In this document: positions 1 to 5,378 of the stretch, one piece after another | Numbering within the stretch: the first letter of the stretch is position 1 | Layout: every line of letters starts with the position of its first letter | Source of the DNA: CAXBDP01 sp041689935 | GTDB taxonomy: Bacteria > Bacteroidota > Bacteroidia > Cytophagales > Cyclobacteriaceae | Direction of reading: 5' to 3' | DNA: 35,144 nt | NCBI GenBank assembly: GCA_041689935.1 | Contig: JBDNFI010000110.1 | Span: 1 to 35,144, forward strand | Notes under the pieces: model-generated | Seen by the model: the letters and a program-made list of their open reading frames with translations, nothing else | The model's database searches: none | What the model was told of the DNA's origin: nothing | Position numbers and translations under genes: made by a program

Positions 1-7
1 CCGTGGG

Positions 8-18
8 CGATTTATATA
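8..18 (-). promoter_or_regulatory. Late-type promoter box, array copy 1
   Basis: On the minus strand this reads TATATAAATCG, one base off the TATATAAATTG shared by five other sites in the first 1.5 kb. It would drive a gene lying off the left edge, so the cassette array continues beyond the window. The box resembles a -10-only late promoter of the T4 TATAAATA kind; no conserved -35 is seen. Confidence 0.45.
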
Positions 19-85
19 ATATATAATAATAAATATATAACTAGTGGAGGTATATATGGTATAATATATATCTATCAAAGCAATA

Positions 86-119
86 AGTCCAAGCCTCCTA
101 CTAATAGGAGACCTGGACT
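86..119 (-). terminator. G-U-rich hairpin ending cassette at 126-326
   Basis: The minus-strand RNA folds into a 15-bp stem with a 4-nt loop. Several pairs are G-U, so the plus strand would form C-A mismatches there; the fold is specific to the minus-strand transcript. It is followed by the tail ATTGCTTTGATAG, shared with the hairpins at 592, 899 and 1198. The U-run is short, so it could be a terminator or a 3' stabilising or processing element. Confidence 0.6.
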
Positions 120-125
120 CATCTG

Positions 126-326
126 CTACAACTCCAACACAAGTTGGGTCTTCGCATTCTCAAGCTTACGCTTGTTGTACTTGCGTGTCTTGCGACCCGC
201 TGCATACATGCCGTCATAGCATGATGTGCACGCGCAGTTCTGGATAGGTCCACCGATCCAATGACCAGTACCTGCCCATACCCATGCGCTGCAACTCATG
301 CAATACATGTTGTGCTTGTTACGCAT
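126..326 (-). CDS. Small Cys-rich (zinc-ribbon-like) protein
   Basis: 66 aa, function unknown. CxxC at residues 9-12 and a CxCxxC cluster at residues 31-36 look like two metal-binding knuckles; the C-terminal half is Lys/Arg-rich, suggesting nucleic-acid binding. The ATG follows AAGGAGG by a few bases. The gene is the last complete member of the minus-strand cassette array: promoter box at 368-378, leader hairpin at 347-362, terminal hairpin at 86-119. Coding GC is well above the rest of the window, suggesting a separate origin or different selection. Confidence 0.7.
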   Translation of the reverse strand: MRNKHNMYCMSCSAWVWAGTGHWIGGPIQNCACTSCYDGMYAAGRKTRKYNKRKLENAKTQLVLEL

Positions 327-346
327 ACTGCAACCTCCTTGATCTG

Positions 347-362
347 GGCACGAAATCGCGCC
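347..362 (-). promoter_or_regulatory. Leader hairpin before ribosome site
   Basis: Minus-strand RNA GGCGCG-AUUU-CGUGCC folds into a 6-bp stem about 8 nt upstream of AAGGAGG. The same stem occurs before the genes ending at 808 (830-845) and 1074 (1094-1109), with only the loop varying. It could protect the 5' end or control ribosome access. Confidence 0.5.
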
Positions 363-367
363 AAGAA

Positions 368-378
368 CAATTTATATA
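368..378 (-). promoter_or_regulatory. Late-type promoter box, array copy 2
   Basis: Minus-strand TATATAAATTG directly upstream of the GTTCTTGGCGCG leader of the 126-326 gene. Exact match to copies at 528, 851, 1115 and 1503. Confidence 0.55.
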
Positions 379-403
379 TATCTATATAATAAGAATAAGC
401 AGA

Positions 404-420
404 AGCGGGAGCGACCCGCT
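404..420 (-). terminator. Short GC hairpin
   Basis: AGCGGG-nnnnn-CCCGCT, a perfect 6-bp stem, lies between the ORF-less unit (421-528) and the next promoter. It is shorter than, and unrelated to, the other array hairpins. It probably ends the transcript from the 528-538 box. Confidence 0.4.
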
Positions 421-527
421 AGCTACTTACTCATGTGCTACAACACACGATTGACAGCGACATGTGTACCACTCTCGAGAAACGGCGCAACTCTAACCGT
501 AGTCGGTGGCACAAATCTGTCCAAGCA
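421..527 (-). ncRNA. Possible small RNA: cassette without an ORF
   Basis: This stretch has the array's promoter box (528-538) and a hairpin at its far end (404-420), but the minus strand holds only a 10-codon ORF without a good ribosome site. It may be a transcribed non-coding RNA of roughly 110-120 nt or a decayed cassette. I found no tRNA fold or T-loop signature. Confidence 0.3.
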
Positions 528-538
528 CAATTTATATA
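528..538 (-). promoter_or_regulatory. Late-type promoter box, array copy 3
   Basis: Minus-strand TATATAAATTG followed by GTGCTTGGACAG, a diverged version of the common leader. It precedes the unit lacking an ORF. Confidence 0.5.
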
Positions 539-591
539 ATATCTATATATATCTAATATAAATATCTACTAGGTATATATCAAAGTAGTTC

Positions 592-621
592 GCTCAGGCC
601 CCCTAACTAGGGGACCCGAGC
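592..621 (-). terminator. G-U-rich hairpin ending cassette at 641-808
   Basis: 13-bp perfect stem with AGUU loop in the minus-strand RNA, including G-U pairs, followed by the shared tail ACTACTTTGATA. Same design as the hairpins at 86, 899 and 1198. Confidence 0.6.
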
Positions 622-640
622 TATGTGACGTAACTAAAGG

Positions 641-808
641 CTACTTGCCTTCGCGCACGCCCTTGCCAAACACACCAGCACCGAATGCCACAAAGGCAAC
701 GATGCCAGCAAGGCCGATGTCTACTGCTTTCGCAGTGACAGCCTTAGCTGTGATGTTAATGGACTCGCCCTTGCTACGGGCGTTCTCATACAAAGCTTGA
801 TGCTTCAT
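641..808 (-). CDS. Small membrane protein
   Basis: 55 aa, unknown function. The start is the ATG at 808, because AAGGAGG lies 7-8 nt upstream; the longer frame to 853 would run through the conserved leader and promoter. Residues about 31-48 (DIGLAGIVAFVAFGAGVFG) form one glycine-containing hydrophobic segment, likely membrane-spanning, with a charged N-terminus and a basic tail. AKAV occurs twice (21-24 and 26-29). It is a cassette of the minus-strand array, GC-richer than the rest of the window. Confidence 0.65.
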   Translation of the reverse strand: MKHQALYENARSKGESINITAKAVTAKAVDIGLAGIVAFVAFGAGVFGKGVREGK

Positions 809-829
809 ACCACGTACCTCCTTGCTCAG

Positions 830-845
830 GGCACGAAACCGCGCC
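830..845 (-). promoter_or_regulatory. Leader hairpin before ribosome site
   Basis: Minus-strand GGCGCG-GUUU-CGUGCC; same stem as at 347-362 and 1094-1109, sitting between the promoter box and AAGGAGG of the 641-808 gene. Confidence 0.5.
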
Positions 846-850
846 AAGAA

Positions 851-861
851 CAATTTATATA
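851..861 (-). promoter_or_regulatory. Late-type promoter box, array copy 4
   Basis: Minus-strand TATATAAATTG followed by GTTCTTGGCGCG, identical to copies 2 and 5. Confidence 0.55.
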
Positions 862-898
862 TAAGTAATATATAATATACATATATATAAAAGCAGTA

Positions 899-926
899 AG
901 CTCAAGCCCCTTACGGGACTCAAGCT
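899..926 (-). terminator. G-U-rich hairpin ending cassette at 934-1074
   Basis: 12-bp stem, loop GUAA, with four G-U pairs in the minus-strand RNA, then ACTGCTTTTATATA. The U-run here is longer than in the sister hairpins. Confidence 0.6.
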
Positions 927-933
927 CACCTGC

Positions 934-1074
934 CTACTCCGCTTTCGCTGGAGCCTTTACTACGGGCGTGAACCCGCGGTAGACCTCGCAGTAGTGCGCC
1001 TTGACCTGTGCTACGGTCTGGCACGACTGCTCGGGTGGTGTACCGTTCTTACGGCACTTGCCACATGTAGCCAT
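934..1074 (-). CDS. Small zinc-finger-like protein, actinophage type
   Basis: 46 aa. Starts MATCGKCRKN, with Cys at 4, 7, 18 and 29 and a His at 27, consistent with binding one zinc ion. Many actinobacteriophages carry tiny proteins of this look (MATC.KC...TV..V..C), usually of unknown function; I recognise the style, not a named family. The ATG at 1074 is chosen because AAGGAGG sits just upstream; the frame open to 1308 crosses the leader, promoter and the previous hairpin. It is a cassette of the array. Confidence 0.7.
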   Translation of the reverse strand: MATCGKCRKNGTPPEQSCQTVAQVKAHYCEVYRGFTPVVKAPAKAE

Positions 1075-1093
1075 GTGATACCTCCTTGATGTG

Positions 1094-1109
1094 GGCACGA
1101 ACTCGCGCC
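1094..1109 (-). promoter_or_regulatory. Leader hairpin before ribosome site
   Basis: Minus-strand GGCGCG-AGUU-CGUGCC. The stem is identical to the two sister copies while the loop varies, as expected for a conserved RNA structure. Confidence 0.5.
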
Positions 1110-1114
1110 AAGAA

Positions 1115-1125
1115 CAATTTATATA
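1115..1125 (-). promoter_or_regulatory. Late-type promoter box, array copy 5
   Basis: Minus-strand TATATAAATTG followed by GTTCTTGGCGCG; drives the 934-1074 gene. Confidence 0.55.
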
Positions 1126-1197
1126 TATATCATACAAAGATATATAACTAAATAGGTAGGTATAGGTAGGTATATACACATATGTATCAAAGCAGTA

Positions 1198-1227
1198 AAG
1201 CCTAGGCCCCTCACGGGACCTAAGCCT
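1198..1227 (-). terminator. G-U-rich hairpin ending cassette at 1247-1465
   Basis: 13-bp stem with GUGA tetraloop in the minus-strand RNA, several G-U pairs, and the shared tail TACTGCTTTGATA. Confidence 0.6.
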
Positions 1228-1246
1228 ACTGCTTGCTGTTAGGGGA

Positions 1247-1465
1247 CTAGCGCTTCGCGCAGTGCCTGGCCACGAAGGTCTTCGTGTAGGTCGCTGATGT
1301 GAGCACACCAGTGACTGTTGCGAAGGCTACCGCGTCCTGGATGTTGCGGGACTTGGTCGCATGTGCAGTGGCTGCTACCACTGCCTTGGCGCGTGCTGCT
1401 GTGCAACGCGGTGTAATGTAACGCGAGACTTTCTTCTCGGTTACCTCGGTTGTTGCTCGGGTCAT
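1247..1465 (-). CDS. Small basic Ala/Thr-rich protein
   Basis: 72 aa, unknown function. It is rich in Ala, Thr, Val, Lys and Arg with few acidic residues, reminiscent of small nucleic-acid-binding or histone-like phage proteins, but no motif supports that. The ATG at 1465 follows AAAAGGAGGG by a few bases; the longer frame to 1597 runs through the promoter region. Codon use is GC-rich. It is the first gene of the minus-strand array, with a different leader hairpin from the others (TTGCTC-CGT-GAGCAA at 1491-1505). Confidence 0.6.
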   Translation of the reverse strand: MTRATTEVTEKKVSRYITPRCTAARAKAVVAATAHATKSRNIQDAVAFATVTGVLTSATYTKTFVARHCAKR

Positions 1466-1502
1466 GGGGACCCTCCTTTTCTGAAGCGATTTGCTCCGTG
1501 AG

Positions 1503-1513
1503 CAATTTATATA
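1503..1513 (-). promoter_or_regulatory. Late-type promoter box, array copy 6
   Basis: Minus-strand TATATAAATTG, overlapping the distinct leader hairpin (1491-1505) of the 1247-1465 gene. Right boundary of the array. Confidence 0.55.
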
Positions 1514-1811
1514 TAAGGGGGTATACCCCGGTGGGCTCGTTAAAGATATAATACTAATATTATATATTAACCATCTCCCCCATATATTTTTTCCCATATT
1601 TTCCCCTTATAGGGATTTTATATATGTTTATATAAGTTATAGACGTTTAGGTATAAAAATTTTCCCCCCAAAAAAAACACCTATAGATTTATATAGGTTG
1701 CAAAAGAAATCTCAAATATTTTCCCAAAGAGGTTGTTATTCCAGAAAGACACCTGCTAGATTGATCGGCGTAAGAAGAAAGCCAAACCCAAAAAACACAA
1801 AAGGAAAAAAC
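1514..1811. other. AT-rich divergent intergenic region
   Basis: About 300 bases between the leftward array and the rightward genes. It holds strings of TATATA, several C-runs (TCCCCCAT, TTTTCCCC), a GGGG-TATA-CCCC hairpin near 1516-1528 and a CCTATA...TATAGG hairpin near 1680-1698. No convincing ORF or tRNA. It may contain promoters for both directions; nothing decides which. Confidence 0.4.
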
Positions 1812-1982
1812 ATGAGAATAGCAAAACCGCAAAAAGATCAAGTAGGATTTGAAAAAGATCAAGTAGAAGAATTGTTGGAAGGAGATAGCCTAGACACTAT
1901 CTATCAATCAGCCTTCAGCTCATACGGAGCTCACAACAGTGAATACTCAGATGACAATTATGATGGTGATAATAATTACTAA
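1812..1982 (+). CDS. Small acidic hypothetical protein
   Basis: 56 aa. The ATG at 1812 is preferred because AAGGA lies about 7 bases upstream; the frame open from 1491 is repetitive AT-rich sequence. It has a Gln/Lys N-terminus with DQV repeated (9-11 and 16-18) and an Asp/Asn/Tyr-rich tail. Function not recognised. Confidence 0.5.
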   Translation: MRIAKPQKDQVGFEKDQVEELLEGDSLDTIYQSAFSSYGAHNSEYSDDNYDGDNNY

Positions 1983-2069
1983 TCCTACTAATACAAACTC
2001 TATTTAGTAATCTATCTCTAAAAACGCAAACTAATCACAATCAATGCCAAATCCAAACAAGGACAAATA

Positions 2070-2660
2070 ATGAAATCACAAGTAGAAGAGTTAGATATCA
2101 ATATGCTACCGTATAATGATATCAAAATGGTAGTAGCGTCAGAAAAACTATTCCTAAATTCACTAAATTCTAATTTTATCAATGAATTCAAAGATGAACA
2201 CCAAATTCTCTTGATAGATACAAATTCAAAAGAAGATTCTTGTAAGAACTATGCAAGAGCTTTAACTGAGCGCTGGGAGATCCTAGATTATAAGTATAGA
2301 ACTTTTATAGGCTTAGGGCAGGATTGTCTACATTTATTTAATCTATACAGTGAGTATAAAATCATTTTTGATGCGGCGGTTTTCATCAATTTTGATTGGT
2401 CGACAATTGATGGAATCAACGGGTCATTAAAAAATCTTAAACAAAGTACAACTATCTATAATTTCTATACGAACAAAAAGTATGAGACTAATAATTCATT
2501 AGCTGCAGTCCAGCAATATATCCCTAGCCGTAAATTCCCAAAATCACCAGAATATAATAAGCGTGTTGCTCAAGAAACAGCTGGAGTGTTATATTATGGG
2601 TTATATAAACAAATGGGCGCAGAAAAAGATCCAAGTACTATTAATATGATATTACAGTAG
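2070..2660 (+). CDS. Hypothetical protein
   Basis: 196 aa, start ATG after AAGGAC. No family recognised. The centre (ILLIDTNSKED, then IGLGQDCLHLF, then AVFINFDW) alternates beta-like and helical stretches as in an alpha/beta fold; a hydrolase nucleophile elbow is conceivable but the Gly-x-Ser-x-Gly pattern is absent. Codon use is typical of the AT-rich majority. Confidence 0.6.
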   Translation: MKSQVEELDINMLPYNDIKMVVASEKLFLNSLNSNFINEFKDEHQILLIDTNSKEDSCKNYARALTERWEILDYKYRTFIGLGQDCLHLFNLYSEYKIIFDAAVFINFDWSTIDGINGSLKNLKQSTTIYNFYTNKKYETNNSLAAVQQYIPSRKFPKSPEYNKRVAQETAGVLYYGLYKQMGAEKDPSTINMILQ

Positions 2661-2722
2661 AATTTGTAAAATTAGGATAAGGTATCTATATCTCCTAAGA
2701 TTTAGTCATTTCTAAATCGCTA

Positions 2723-3034
2723 CTAAAACAGAGTATCCATATCTCCATCCCATTCACCAGCTTTAATAACTATTTGGTGGATTTCATCAGATTTTAAATC
2801 ACGTACAAGGTCTTCTGGATTAGAGTTAGCCAGTTCACAAGTGGATAATAGCATTTCCCATTGTTCGGGTTTAAAGAATGATATTGTTAAATTGGTTTGG
2901 TCTGGATTAGAGTGGGCTGTAATAACATAATTATAGAGATCTTCATATTGCGGATCATATGGAACAAGTTCATCTAAACTATCTGGAGAATCTTTATCTT
3001 TTAGAAACTTACGAAGCATTTCCCAAAAATTCAC
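2723..3034 (-). CDS. Acidic hypothetical protein
   Basis: 103 aa with a GTG start at 3034, supported by GAGGAG about 6 bases upstream. Acidic, with many Asp/Glu and Trp residues; no motif recognised. It lies convergent to the gene at 2070-2660 and divergent from 3139-3450. Confidence 0.6.
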   Translation of the reverse strand: MNFWEMLRKFLKDKDSPDSLDELVPYDPQYEDLYNYVITAHSNPDQTNLTISFFKPEQWEMLLSTCELANSNPEDLVRDLKSDEIHQIVIKAGEWDGDMDTLF

Positions 3035-3100
3035 TTGTTCTCCTCGGAATTTGTTGACTTATCTATTGTATCACCATTACTATTAAGTTTATAGTAACGG

Positions 3101-3122
3101 AAATTCTGTCAGTTCAGAATTT
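3101..3122 (+). promoter_or_regulatory. Hairpin upstream of gene 3139
   Basis: AAATTCTG-TCAGTT-CAGAATTT, a perfect 8-bp stem, about 17 bases before the ATG at 3139. A related hairpin (GAATTTG-TCAGTTT-CAAATTC) occurs at 3572-3592; both loops carry TCAGTT. Possibly an operator or an RNA element. Confidence 0.4.
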
Positions 3123-3138
3123 TAAAAAGAGAATACTC

Positions 3139-3450
3139 ATGCCAGTTGGAGAATCTTCAGGCGGTGATCCTAGTTGGAGCGATATTCTTCATAGGAGGGT
3201 TACAGCCCAACAGAGGGCGGAGGCTGTTGCCCGTTTAGAGGCGAATGTTGAATATGGACCGAAAGCTCGTCCATTAAGAGAAATGAGATGGGGTAATACG
3301 AGTAGACGAGGAAAAGTCGCATTAGGTGGAGCAGCTGTAGCTGTAGCAGCAGGTGTAGTCGGTTTTCGTAATAGATCTTCTGGTAGACGAGAACAACAAG
3401 AATTAGCAGATGGTCTTAACTATTTTGATCAAACAAGACAATACAGATAA
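3139..3450 (+). CDS. Gly/Ala/Arg-rich small protein with hydrophobic segment
   Basis: 103 aa. Ends with an Arg/Lys stretch, a hydrophobic Ala/Gly/Val segment (VALGGAAVAVAAGVVGF, about residues 60-76) and an Arg-rich tail. The same architecture (basic, Ala/Gly zipper, Arg/Asn-rich tail) recurs in the products at 6871, 7128, 12780-13365 and the C-terminus of 8799-12777, so this may be a set of related virion or assembly proteins. After the TAA at 3448-3450 the same frame stays open for 15 more codons (DPNYPAFRDMMNQQR) to a second TAA at 3496, which hints at readthrough or a recent nonsense change. Confidence 0.6.
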   Translation: MPVGESSGGDPSWSDILHRRVTAQQRAEAVARLEANVEYGPKARPLREMRWGNTSRRGKVALGGAAVAVAAGVVGFRNRSSGRREQQELADGLNYFDQTRQYR

Positions 3451-3551
3451 GACCCAAATTATCCAGCTTTTAGAGATATGATGAATCAACAGCGATAAGA
3501 AATTGTCTTTTCCAATTCCTGTTTCTAATTCGACTGAGAATCTCTTATTTC

Positions 3552-3629
3552 TTAAAAAACAAAAATAATAAGAATTTGTCAGTTTCAAATTCGTAAAAAC
3601 TTAGTAATTTATTAAAAAACAAAAATAAT
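3552..3629 (+). repeat. Two imperfect 60-bp tandem repeats
   Basis: TTAAAAAACAAAAATAAT occurs at 3552-3569 and again at 3612-3629, 60 bases apart, preceded in both cases by related AATTC/TTT sequence. The second unit contains the hairpin at 3572-3592. The stretch 3451-3651 has no other gene. Confidence 0.6.
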
Positions 3630-3651
3630 TTTGCGGCGAAGGGTACAGAAC

Positions 3652-3825
3652 CTAAATAAACAAATTTCTATTCATATCCTTGTAAAAATCAGTTTGATTG
3701 AAAGTACTTTGGTTTGGCTTAATGGTTTTAATTGTAATATTAGTAACGTTACCGGTATCCGGATCAAATAGACGCCAATCATCACCATTGTAATGATAGA
3801 ACAATTCATCTGTATTATTTGTCAC
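3652..3825 (-). CDS. Small hypothetical protein downstream of recA
   Basis: 57 aa, GTG start at 3825 two bases past the stop of the zinc-ribbon gene, with AAGAAGG upstream. Begins TNNTDELFYHYNGDDWRLFD; it looks like a compact beta-rich domain, but no family is recognised. Last gene of the leftward recA operon. Confidence 0.55.
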   Translation of the reverse strand: MTNNTDELFYHYNGDDWRLFDPDTGNVTNITIKTIKPNQSTFNQTDFYKDMNRNLFI

Positions 3826-3826
3826 T

Positions 3827-3979
3827 TTAAATACCTTCTTCTATCCATTTATCATTACATTTTCTACAATGTACTGAATATTTTTCTTTGCCGAGTTTTC
3901 TATCTAACATATTGACGACGAATACTGTTGGATACGGACATTCCGTACATGGCTCAACTTTTAACAGCGGGACTTCCAT
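3827..3979 (-). CDS. Small zinc-ribbon protein overlapping recA
   Basis: 50 aa. CTEC at residues 11-14 and CRKC at 38-41 form a standard two-knuckle zinc ribbon. The ATG at 3979 overlaps the last 26 bases of recA in another frame and has AAGGAT 7 bases upstream, so it is probably translationally coupled to recA. Function unknown; such ribbons often bind nucleic acid or a partner. Confidence 0.65.
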   Translation of the reverse strand: MEVPLLKVEPCTECPYPTVFVVNMLDRKLGKEKYSVHCRKCNDKWIEEGI

Positions 3980-4946
3980 TATTTATCCTTTTTTTGATGT
4001 CTTCATACATTTCTTCATCATTTTTGAGTTTTGCAATAGCGTTTTCTCTACCTTGAGCAAAATTTTCACCATCATAAAACATCCATGCACCTTTTTGGAC
4101 GAAAAGACCAGAGAGGAGACCTAGATCTAATATAGATCCATGTTGATCAATCCCTCTGCCATAAAAAATATCGAATTCTGCTATTTTCATAGGTGGAGCC
4201 ATCTTATTTTTGATAATTTTAGCTTTTACCCTGATACCTATAGCTTCCCCATCTTTATTTTTAATATCCTCTTTTTTGCGGAGATCAATTCTAACAGATG
4301 ATGCATATTGCAATGCTTTGCCGCCCGGAGTTGTTTCAGGGTTACCAAACATTATTCCAATTTTAGATCTTAACTGATTTATGAAGACAACAAGGGTTTT
4401 ATTTTCATTAGCAAGTGCAACAATTTTTCTCATACCCTTTGCCATCATTCTTGCTTGCAAGCCCATTTGACTTGCTTCCATTTCACCTTCCAGCTCAGCT
4501 TTTGGAACTAGACTTGCAACAGAATCAACTATAATAAGACCAACTTCACCTGTTCTTACAAGTTTGTCTACAATTTCTAAAGCTTCTTCACCATAATTTG
4601 GTTGGGCTAATAATAACTCATCTAAATTAATCCCTAGATCCATCATATAGCTAGGATCTAATGCATGTTCTGCATCAATATAGGCACAACGAATACCCAT
4701 CTTTTGTGCTTGAGCAACTAGTGAAAGTGATACAGTGGATTTACCAGATGACTCTGGTCCATAGATTTCTACAATTCTACCTTTAGGTAATCCACCAATC
4801 CCTAACATCTTATCTAATGTTGGAGCACCTGTTGGTATAGATGGCCACTTCTGTGGTGGAGAATTACCTAATTTCATTACAGTGCCAACACCGAATTGTT
4901 TATCGAGTAATGCTATCGCAAGATCTAATGCCTTGGAGTCTTCCAT
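3954..4946 (-). CDS. recA: RecA recombinase
   Basis: 330 aa, close to a full bacterial-type RecA core. ATP-dependent strand-exchange protein for recombination and replication-fork repair. Walker A GPESSGKST at residues 63-71, DAEHALD at 91-97, Walker B LIIVD at 137-141, and DNA-binding loop L2 region with NQLRSKIG and PETTPGGKALQY at about 190-214. The ATG at 4946 is chosen because MEDSKALDLA matches the usual RecA start; the GTG at 4979 adds residues unlike RecA. No ribosome site precedes the ATG, but a TATACT box ends 7 bases upstream, so the mRNA may be leaderless. First gene of a three-gene leftward operon. Confidence 0.95.
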   Translation of the reverse strand: MEDSKALDLAIALLDKQFGVGTVMKLGNSPPQKWPSIPTGAPTLDKMLGIGGLPKGRIVEIYGPESSGKSTVSLSLVAQAQKMGIRCAYIDAEHALDPSYMMDLGINLDELLLAQPNYGEEALEIVDKLVRTGEVGLIIVDSVASLVPKAELEGEMEASQMGLQARMMAKGMRKIVALANENKTLVVFINQLRSKIGIMFGNPETTPGGKALQYASSVRIDLRKKEDIKNKDGEAIGIRVKAKIIKNKMAPPMKIAEFDIFYGRGIDQHGSILDLGLLSGLFVQKGAWMFYDGENFAQGRENAIAKLKNDEEMYEDIKKRINNGSPAVKS

Positions 4947-4953
4947 GACTGTA

Positions 4954-4959
4954 AGTATA
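4954..4959 (-). promoter_or_regulatory. -10 box of a near-leaderless recA promoter
   Basis: Minus-strand TATACT, 7 bases before the recA ATG, which puts the expected start of transcription at or next to the start codon. The -35 is poor. An inverted repeat (ATACTGCA at 4971-4978, TGCAGTAT at 5020-5027) flanks the divergent region and could be an operator. Confidence 0.4.
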
Positions 4960-5002
4960 CCATAAAAGCAATACTGCACATGGTTTTTAGATCCGAAAAT
5001 GA

Positions 5003-5008
5003 TATACT
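5003..5008 (+). promoter_or_regulatory. -10 box for rightward gene 5051
   Basis: TATACT on the plus strand, inside the inverted repeat ATACTGCA/TGCAGTAT, back to back with the recA box. The -35 is weak. Confidence 0.3.
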
Positions 5009-5050
5009 TATTCTACACATGCAGTATAGATAAAGAGGATGGATTTTCAA

Positions 5051-5206
5051 ATGGCACAAAGAGAAGAAGTAAATGTAGACTTCAGACGAGCAATGTTTCT
5101 TTTAAATAAAAGAATCAACAATGCAGCTGATTTAGTAAAACTGTGGGCATATGCAGGACCTTGTGCTGAAAAATGTCCATCGCTTGAAAAAATAAATAAA
5201 AAATAA
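5051..5206 (+). CDS. Small hypothetical protein
   Basis: 51 aa, starts MAQREEVNVD; contains GPCAEKCP near the C-terminus, two Cys four residues apart. GAGGA lies 11 bases upstream of the ATG at 5051; an in-frame ATG at 5039 would overlap it. Amphipathic helical make-up with a basic tail. Function unknown. Divergent from recA. Confidence 0.5.
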   Translation: MAQREEVNVDFRRAMFLLNKRINNAADLVKLWAYAGPCAEKCPSLEKINKK

Positions 5207-5211
5207 ATTTT

Positions 5212-5241
5212 TTGACTTTTCTTGACACGTATGTGTATAAT
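5212..5241 (+). promoter_or_regulatory. Strong sigma70-type promoter
   Basis: -35 TTGACT (5212-5217), 18-base spacer, -10 TATAAT (5236-5241) preceded by TGTG (extended -10). Predicted start near 5248, giving a leader of about 130 bases before the Clp-like gene at 5379. The leader has an AT-rich imperfect hairpin (about 5262-5296) and an imperfect direct repeat ACTATACA...ATGCGG (5317-5337, 5338-5357). Confidence 0.65.
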
Positions 5242-5378
5242 CTCTCTGGGGGGAAACAGTCAAAGAGAATATGATAATATATATTATATTTCCTCTAACG
5301 TTAAAGATTACTTGCCACTATACAGTTTAATGCGGTTACTATACAACCATGCGGCACTAATGGTGTAAAGGAATCAGC

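Noticed and set aside
934..1505. Longer minus-strand frames (to 1308, 1505 and 1597)
   Set aside because: They run through promoter boxes, leaders and hairpins, or have no ribosome site; the shorter internal frames starting at 1074 and 1465 have AAGGAGG-type sites.
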